A DNA stretch of 64,000 bases, from the NCBI GenBank assembly GCA_021730205.1, contig CP072533.1, positions 310,001 to 374,000 of the forward strand. The letters run 5' to 3'. This DNA comes from Candidatus Ruthia sp. Cpac_8_S14 (lineage in GTDB: Bacteria > Pseudomonadota > Gammaproteobacteria > PS1 > Pseudothioglobaceae). The notes below the pieces were generated by a model. The model was not told the DNA's origin and did no database searches. It saw nothing but the letters and a program-made list of their open reading frames with translations. Below, one piece after another: positions 59,365-64,000 of the stretch; the stretch's first letter is position 1; the number at the start of each line of letters is the position of its first letter. The translations under genes and the position numbers were made by a program.

Positions 59365-60014
59365 TATTTAGCCAATCTTTCAAGTTTCTTTTTTGATCTT
59401 AAAATCAAGCTATCAACATCTTCACGTCTAATATATGAGTTAAATTGAGCGCGATAATTTTTAATAATACTTACACCAGAAAATACGATGTCATATACAT
59501 ACCAAGTGTCAAGATGTATCATTTTTAGAGAAATAATACTGGATTTTGGGTCATCATTAACGTTAATAATTAACTTTACAATGGCTCTATCACCTTTACG
59601 TTTAACGTCAGGGCCTACTGAAATGTGAACACTGTCAAGTTTATCATAACTAGATAAAATACCTACATAATCTTGAATTAAAGACTCTAAGATATAGTAT
59701 TGAAAAAACTGTTTTTGTTGAATATTCAAGCCATTCCAATGTTTGCTTAATGCAATTTTAGTGGATACACTCACAGCAATATTGGGCAGGAGTTTTAATC
59801 GAATTAAAGCTTCAATATTTTGTTTGGTGGCTTTTTTTTGTTTTTTTAATTCTTTTAAAGAGCTTAGAGCGCTAACCATAATGTTAAGCGCAGCCGAATT
59901 AGGCGGGTCAATAATATCCACAATTGCTTGATGAGTTGTATTGGACGTTTTATCTTTTGCTAAAGCAAAATTTATAGGCAAAATAGACAATATAATGAGT
60001 AGTGTTTTAATCAC
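59364..60014 (-). CDS. mlaC: MlaC, periplasmic phospholipid-binding protein of the Mla system
   Basis: MlaC shuttles phospholipid between outer membrane MlaA and the inner-membrane MlaFEDB ABC complex. I start it at GTG 60014, which gives a signal peptide (IKTLLIILSILPINFALA) and 216 residues, near the E. coli 211. An upstream frame to 60122 would overlap uvrC and has no signal features. Marks include LRLKLLPNIAVSVSTKIAL, HWNGLNIQQKQFFQYYILES and the late WYVYDIVFSGVSIIKNYRAQF. murA follows, as in the mla-murA order; mlaFED and mlaB are not here. Confidence 0.85.
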   Translation of the reverse strand: MIKTLLIILSILPINFALAKDKTSNTTHQAIVDIIDPPNSAALNIMVSALSSLKELKKQKKATKQNIEALIRLKLLPNIAVSVSTKIALSKHWNGLNIQQKQFFQYYILESLIQDYVGILSSYDKLDSVHISVGPDVKRKGDRAIVKLIINVNDDPKSSIISLKMIHLDTWYVYDIVFSGVSIIKNYRAQFNSYIRREDVDSLILRSKKKLERLAK

Positions 60015-60045
60015 AGTCTTTAAAAGAGAAATCAATTTAGATAAA

Positions 60046-60069
60046 ATTTTACCTTTGATTTTACCTTTG
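60046..60069. repeat. Exact 12-bp tandem repeat between mlaC and uvrC
   Basis: ATTTTACCTTTG occurs twice in a row (60046-60057 and 60058-60069) in the 73-bp gap between the divergent mlaC and uvrC starts. It may affect spacing of their promoters, or be a slippage product. Confidence 0.6.
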
Positions 60070-60087
60070 TAAGTGTTCTTTGTATAG

Positions 60088-61872
60088 ATGCCAATTAAAG
60101 AAAAGCTAAAGAATTTAACCACTAATCCTGGCGTTTATCAAATGTTTAATAAGCAAGATCAAGTGATTTATGTAGGTAAGGCTAGAAACTTAAAAAATAG
60201 AGTATCAAGCTATTTTGTTAAAACACATGAGCAAAAGAAGGCTAGAGTTTTAGTTGCAAATACTAAAGACTTTAAAGTAATCGTTACTGCAACGGAAACT
60301 CAGGCTTTGTTATTAGAATCTGAACTAATTAAGCAGCACATGCCAAGATATAACATCTTGTTAAAAGATTCAAAAAGTTACCCCTATATCTTTATCAGTC
60401 ACGACAAACATCCTAGAGTGGATTTTTATCGAGGCAGAAGGCATCAGAATGCTCAATATTTTGGCCCCTACCCTTCGGCTCATGTGGTCAGAGATTCGCT
60501 TAATTTACTTAAAAAAATCTTTAAAGTTAGGCAGTGTACTAATACTACTTACCGATCACGCTCCAGACCTTGTTTAGAATATCAAATAGGGCTGTGTAGC
60601 GCACCTTGTGTTGGCAAAATTAGCGATGAAAATTATCAATCAGATGTATTAATGATGTCTTTGTTTTTATCTGGCAAAGGTAAAAAAACCCTAGAAAAGA
60701 TGTCAAAGAAAATGCAACTTGCCTCTCAAAATTTAGAGTTTGAATTGGCAGCACGCTTGCGCGATCAATTAATTGATTTGCGCACCATTCAAGAACAACA
60801 CACTTCAAGTGCCAGTAATGACTTGGATGTGGTTAGTATCACTCAACAAGATGGGGTAAGTGGTGTTGAGGTGTTATTTATACGCTCTGGCAAGCAAATT
60901 GGACAAGTGTTTATTTTGCCTAAAAACTCAAATAACCAAGACATTAAACAAGTTTTATCTGCTTTTTTGCCTTTATATTATTTGGGTAAAAATATCCCAA
61001 AACAAATATTAATTAGCCACAAGTTGAGTGATAAGAAAACAATTGCTTCGGCTTTAAATACGCACATTATTGATACGCTAAATAAGGACAAACAGCATTA
61101 TCTAAATGTTGCTAATTTAACCGCCAAGGAAAATCTTAATCAAAATTTATTATCAAAATTTAGAAAAAAATCAACACTTGTTCACTTGCAAGTTATTTTA
61201 GGATTAGACAAATTACCTAATTATATTGAATGCTTTGATATTAGCCATATGATGGGCGAAGCAACAGTTGCCTCGTGCGTAGTGTTTGAAAAAGGCATGC
61301 CAAAAGTGAGTCAATATCGCCAATTTGACATTAAAAATATTATCCCTGGTGATGACTATGCTGCAATGAATCAAGTCGTGTATCGGCGTTACTCTAAACT
61401 ACTAAAGGATAAAAAGCCTTTACCAGATATTATTTTTATTGATGGCGGACTAGGGCAGTTTAATCAGGCTATTATGGTGATGGATTCAATCGGCATGGAT
61501 GATGTACAATTGGTAGGCATTGCCAAGGGAGAGAATCGAAAGGCAGGGCTTGAGACTTTAATTACGGTTAAAGATGATAAGATCAATAAAATTGATCTAC
61601 CACCTTACGACCCTGTGCTTATGTTAGTCAACCGTATTCGAGACGAATCACACCGTTTTGCGATTAAAAATCATCGAAAAAAACGTGCGTCAAGACGCAC
61701 AATCTCAACACTAGAATCTATTATAGGTGTAGGAAGATTACGTAGAATGGCATTGCTGAATTACTTTGGTGGTTTGCAAGAAGTGAAAAAAGCATCGATT
61801 CATGAAATTCAAAAAGTCAGTGGTATTAATTTAACATTAGCGATTAAAATAGTTGAAAAACTAAAAGATTAA
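60088..61872 (+). CDS. uvrC: Excinuclease ABC subunit C
   Basis: UvrC makes the dual incisions in nucleotide excision repair. The 594-residue protein has an N-terminal GIY-YIG domain (NPGVYQMFNKQDQVIYVGKA), the cysteine-rich CLEYQIGLCSAPCVG, the UVR motif (about 206-240), and the RNase H-like endonuclease with ECFDISHMMGEATVAS and FIDGGLGQFNQA. A C-terminal helix-hairpin-helix region (IIGVGRLRRMALLNYFGG) follows. Length is near E. coli's 610. Confidence 0.97.
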   Translation: MPIKEKLKNLTTNPGVYQMFNKQDQVIYVGKARNLKNRVSSYFVKTHEQKKARVLVANTKDFKVIVTATETQALLLESELIKQHMPRYNILLKDSKSYPYIFISHDKHPRVDFYRGRRHQNAQYFGPYPSAHVVRDSLNLLKKIFKVRQCTNTTYRSRSRPCLEYQIGLCSAPCVGKISDENYQSDVLMMSLFLSGKGKKTLEKMSKKMQLASQNLEFELAARLRDQLIDLRTIQEQHTSSASNDLDVVSITQQDGVSGVEVLFIRSGKQIGQVFILPKNSNNQDIKQVLSAFLPLYYLGKNIPKQILISHKLSDKKTIASALNTHIIDTLNKDKQHYLNVANLTAKENLNQNLLSKFRKKSTLVHLQVILGLDKLPNYIECFDISHMMGEATVASCVVFEKGMPKVSQYRQFDIKNIIPGDDYAAMNQVVYRRYSKLLKDKKPLPDIIFIDGGLGQFNQAIMVMDSIGMDDVQLVGIAKGENRKAGLETLITVKDDKINKIDLPPYDPVLMLVNRIRDESHRFAIKNHRKKRASRRTISTLESIIGVGRLRRMALLNYFGGLQEVKKASIHEIQKVSGINLTLAIKIVEKLKD

Positions 61873-61873
61873 T

Positions 61874-62059
61874 ATGTTTATTAGAATACTTATCATTGCT
61901 TTTGTTATTGGCTACTTTGTGTGGTGGGTTAACAATCGAGTTTTGGGAAAAAATTTAAAAATAGCCAAAGTAATTGCTGCCACACTTATTGTTACAAGCG
62001 TGATATACTTATTTTTGGGTAGTTTGTCATATTTAATTGAAAGGGTCTAAAGATATAAT
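61874..62059 (+). CDS. Small membrane protein, two predicted segments
   Basis: A 61-residue frame starts at ATG 61874, one base after the uvrC stop, and ends with TAA at 62057-62059. It has two hydrophobic segments (about residues 3-19 and 33-55) joined by a basic loop with NNRVLGKNLKIAK. Coupling to uvrC is likely. I do not recognise a family. The clean frame and tight spacing support a real gene, but codon-level evidence is limited. Confidence 0.5.
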
Positions 62060-62119
62060 AATTTGAATTTTTTTATCTATAAATTAACACGTTATCTTGT
62101 AGAATTACACTAAAAATAG

Positions 62120-62758
62120 TCATTCTTTAAGATGATAGTACGCTTTTTTTGATAAAACTAACACATTAAGATGCTTAGTTTTATTAATTACTTTTTTTGA
62201 AACATTAACTAAAATTGACAGATTGGACGCTTCCCAAATAGGTAAATCACGCATATGATCACCCATATAATCAAAGCCTTTATTGCCAAAGCGTTCGATT
62301 AGTTTTCCTGCTTTATTGCGTGAAGATAGATTAAAGTTTTTGTTGCTTGCCATGACGTCATCAAATAAATTAACTTTTTTAACGGTTGTTTGTTGGCCGC
62401 TGTGGGTAAAAAAATCAAAATCTTGTTGCTTGTTTTTTGCCTGAGTTTTTTCTATTTTAAGATAATTGCTAACGGCAAAAGCGTATAGTTTGTGTGAAGC
62501 GGTAGCAAGGATGATTTTGCCACCTTGTTTTTTACGTTTCTTGATATAATCAATGACGATTTGATTGTAAGGCAAGGTACTGATATCAATAGAAAATCGC
62601 TTAGTTAATTGTTCTTTTAAGTATCCTTTTCCATGCAAGAACCAAAAGGGATAAATAAAAATAAGCAGTGGATTTTTTTTTAATGCACCCATTGAAGACT
62701 CATACAATAAATCTGTATTAATTAATGTATGGTCTAAGTCAACGATTAATGGTGTCAT
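62120..62758 (-). CDS. HAD-family phosphatase, possibly the remnant of a HAD-UbiA fusion
   Basis: A 212-residue HAD hydrolase with motif I IVDLDHTLINTD at residues 5-16, motif II IILATASH, and a late GFDYMGDHMRDLPIWEAS with the motif IV acidic pair. Such an N-terminal HAD domain with YESSMGALKKNP is known fused to a UbiA-like prenyltransferase. Here it stands alone, so it may be truncated. ATG at 62758 overlaps the uup stop (ATGA), so the two are coupled. Confidence 0.65.
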   Translation of the reverse strand: MTPLIVDLDHTLINTDLLYESSMGALKKNPLLIFIYPFWFLHGKGYLKEQLTKRFSIDISTLPYNQIVIDYIKKRKKQGGKIILATASHKLYAFAVSNYLKIEKTQAKNKQQDFDFFTHSGQQTTVKKVNLFDDVMASNKNFNLSSRNKAGKLIERFGNKGFDYMGDHMRDLPIWEASNLSILVNVSKKVINKTKHLNVLVLSKKAYYHLKE

Positions 62759-64000
62759 TCTAAGGCCTCCCATTTTTCATAATATCTTTCAAGGTCAGCC
62801 TCTAATCTGGCAAGTGTGATTAAGGCATCTTGAGATTTTTCTTGTTGAAAAAACTCAGGGCCTGATAATTGTAATTGAATTTGAGCGACTTTTATTTCAA
62901 TTTGAGCGATTTTTTTTGGCAAATCTTTAAGTGTTTGCTGTTGTTTGTAGCTTAATTTTTTAGTGTTTGTTGTTGGTTTTTTAGTTGTTTTAACTTTGAA
63001 TTTGTCTTTTTGTTGGCTTAATTTGTCTTGTTTTTGAATCAAGTAATCATCATAACCACCAGCATATTGGTTGATAACGCCATCACCATCCATAACAACT
63101 GTAGAGCTAACAATATTATTTAAAAAAGTTCTATCATGCGAGATTAAAATTAAAGTGCCAGTGTAATCTACCAGCATTTCTTCTAATAATTCAAGCGTTT
63201 CAACATCAAGGTCATTGGTTGGCTCATCAAGCACCAATAAATTAGTGGGCTGGGATAAAATTTTGGCCAACATGAGGCGATTTTTTTCACCACCAGAAAG
63301 CATTCTAATCGGTGCCATGGCTTGCTTTCCAGTAAATAAGAATTGACGCAAGTAACCAATAATGTGCTTACTCTTTCCACCAATATCAATACGTTCACGA
63401 CCTTCAGAGACGAAATCCATGGATTTCATGTTAGGATCAAGATACTCACGCATTTGGTCAAAGTAGGCTAATTTAATGGTTCTTGACCTGCGAATAGAGC
63501 CACTATCAGGTTGCAATTCATCAAGCAGAAGTTTAATGAAAGTAGATTTTCCTGTGCCATTACCACCAATAATGCCGATTTTTTCACCTTTTAAAACCAA
63601 CATAGAAAATTTTTCAATCAGCTTAATGTCAGCAATTTGGTAGTTAATTTTTTTAATTTCAAAAACCAATTTGGAAACGCAGTTTTCATCATCCAGTATG
63701 TGGATTTTAACTTGGCCTTTTTTTGCACGGCGATTTATAAACGATTCACGCATAGATTGTAAAGCACGAACACGCCCTTCGTTGCGAGTACGTCTGGCTT
63801 TAATACCTTGCCTAATCCAAGTTTCTTCTTGCGCAAGTTTTTTGTCAAATTGTGCATTGGCGATTTCTTCAGCGTGCAATTGTTCATCTTTACGTTTGAC
63901 GTAATCAACATAACCACAATCAAATACTGATAAATTGCCACGATCAAGGTCAAATATGCAATTAACAATACCTTTAATAAATGAACGATCATGACTAATA
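62755..64000 (-). CDS. uup: ABC-F ATPase Uup, 5' end outside the window
   Basis: The frame is open to the right edge, so the start lies beyond 64000. Visible first is ISHDRSFIKGIVNCIFDLDR, the end of the first ATPase domain, then the linker. The second ATPase domain has GGNGTGKSTFIKLLLDEL, signature MLSGGEKNRLMLAKILSQ, Walker B LLVLDEPTNDLDVETLELL and ISHDRTFLNNIV. A C-terminal coiled coil (about 80 residues, ESQ-rich) follows. The pattern is Uup, an ABC-F protein linked to ribosome assembly/replication-fork and transposon stability. The following HAD gene overlaps by 4 bp. Confidence 0.93.
   Translation of the reverse strand, partial: ISHDRSFIKGIVNCIFDLDRGNLSVFDCGYVDYVKRKDEQLHAEEIANAQFDKKLAQEETWIRQGIKARRTRNEGRVRALQSMRESFINRRAKKGQVKIHILDDENCVSKLVFEIKKINYQIADIKLIEKFSMLVLKGEKIGIIGGNGTGKSTFIKLLLDELQPDSGSIRRSRTIKLAYFDQMREYLDPNMKSMDFVSEGRERIDIGGKSKHIIGYLRQFLFTGKQAMAPIRMLSGGEKNRLMLAKILSQPTNLLVLDEPTNDLDVETLELLEEMLVDYTGTLILISHDRTFLNNIVSSTVVMDGDGVINQYAGGYDDYLIQKQDKLSQQKDKFKVKTTKKPTTNTKKLSYKQQQTLKDLPKKIAQIEIKVAQIQLQLSGPEFFQQEKSQDALITLARLEADLERYYEKWEALE

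Noticed and set aside
60014..60122. An upstream mlaC start overlapping uvrC
   Set aside because: The extra 36 residues are lysine-rich from a short tandem repeat and would bury the signal peptide. GTG 60014 gives a normal MlaC.

Overview
The window is AT-rich DNA from a gammaproteobacterium in an advanced but unfinished stage of genome reduction. Intact housekeeping genes keep classical gammaproteobacterial orders: thrS-infC-rpmI-rplT-pheST-ihfA, rnc-era-recO-pdxJ-acpS, serC-pheA-hisC-tyrA-aroA, mlaC-murA-hisG-hisD. Between them lie a dozen or more decayed genes still recognisable by fragments in shifting frames. This pattern, with a DsrC-family gene and a decayed SoxW-like thioredoxin, fits the SUP05/vesicomyid thioautotrophic symbiont group (Candidatus Ruthia, Vesicomyosocius or a near relative). 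That assignment is inference from content and style, not from a database match.

Layout. 1-2.3 kb: end of tsaB, then ccmC-ccmD-ccmE-ccmG (ccmF is absent from the cluster). 2.4-5 kb: hupB, tRNA-Val, tRNA-Asp, ppiD. 5.2-11.3 kb: fabI (minus), then an overlapping plus-strand run of MFS transporter, lspA, thiO-like oxidase, DUF1566-like protein, recJ. 11.3-14.1 kb: wreck of a type I restriction system (hsdM, hsdR). 14.1-21.2 kb: the thrS-ihfA translation operon, with infC on an ATT start and a small lipoprotein gene between rplT and pheS. 21.2-27.3 kb: mostly decay (AI-2E-type permease, NIF3-like, AlkD-like, YdjM-like, a secreted protein, a MarR regulator) around intact msrA, moeB/thiF and tRNA-Pro. 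27.3-37.4 kb: glyA, nrdR, tesA remnant, radA, btuR remnant, serC, serA remnant, pheA, hisC, tyrA, aroA. 37.4-45.5 kb: a cysteine-less DsrC-family protein, lepB, decayed parB and parA, ctpA, an MlaC-like protein, an ArsR regulator, tRNA-Arg, lgt, thyA, a decayed thioredoxin-fold gene and an orphan Cas6/Cmx6-like gene. 45.5-49 kb: rnc to acpS. 49-54.3 kb: two decayed toxin-antitoxin loci, ubiG, bcp, lepA, ypjD. 54.3-64 kb: ffh, phzF remnant, hisD-hisG-murA-mlaC (minus), uvrC, a small membrane protein, a HAD phosphatase and the end of uup.

Together the intact genes cover information processing (HU, IHF, tRNA synthetases, IF3, L35/L20, EF4, SRP, RNase III, Era), repair (RecJ, RecO, RadA, UvrC), envelope and export (LspA, Lgt, LepB, PpiD, CtpA, MlaC, MurA, CcmC/D/E/G) and biosynthesis of aromatic amino acids, histidine, PLP, dTMP and ubiquinone. 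The losses are mobile defence (restriction-modification, toxin-antitoxin), chromosome partitioning (ParAB), corrinoid adenosylation (BtuR), SerA, alkylation repair and secreted or regulatory accessory functions. The most unusual surviving gene is the Cas6/Cmx6-like gene, which has no CRISPR array or other cas gene here.
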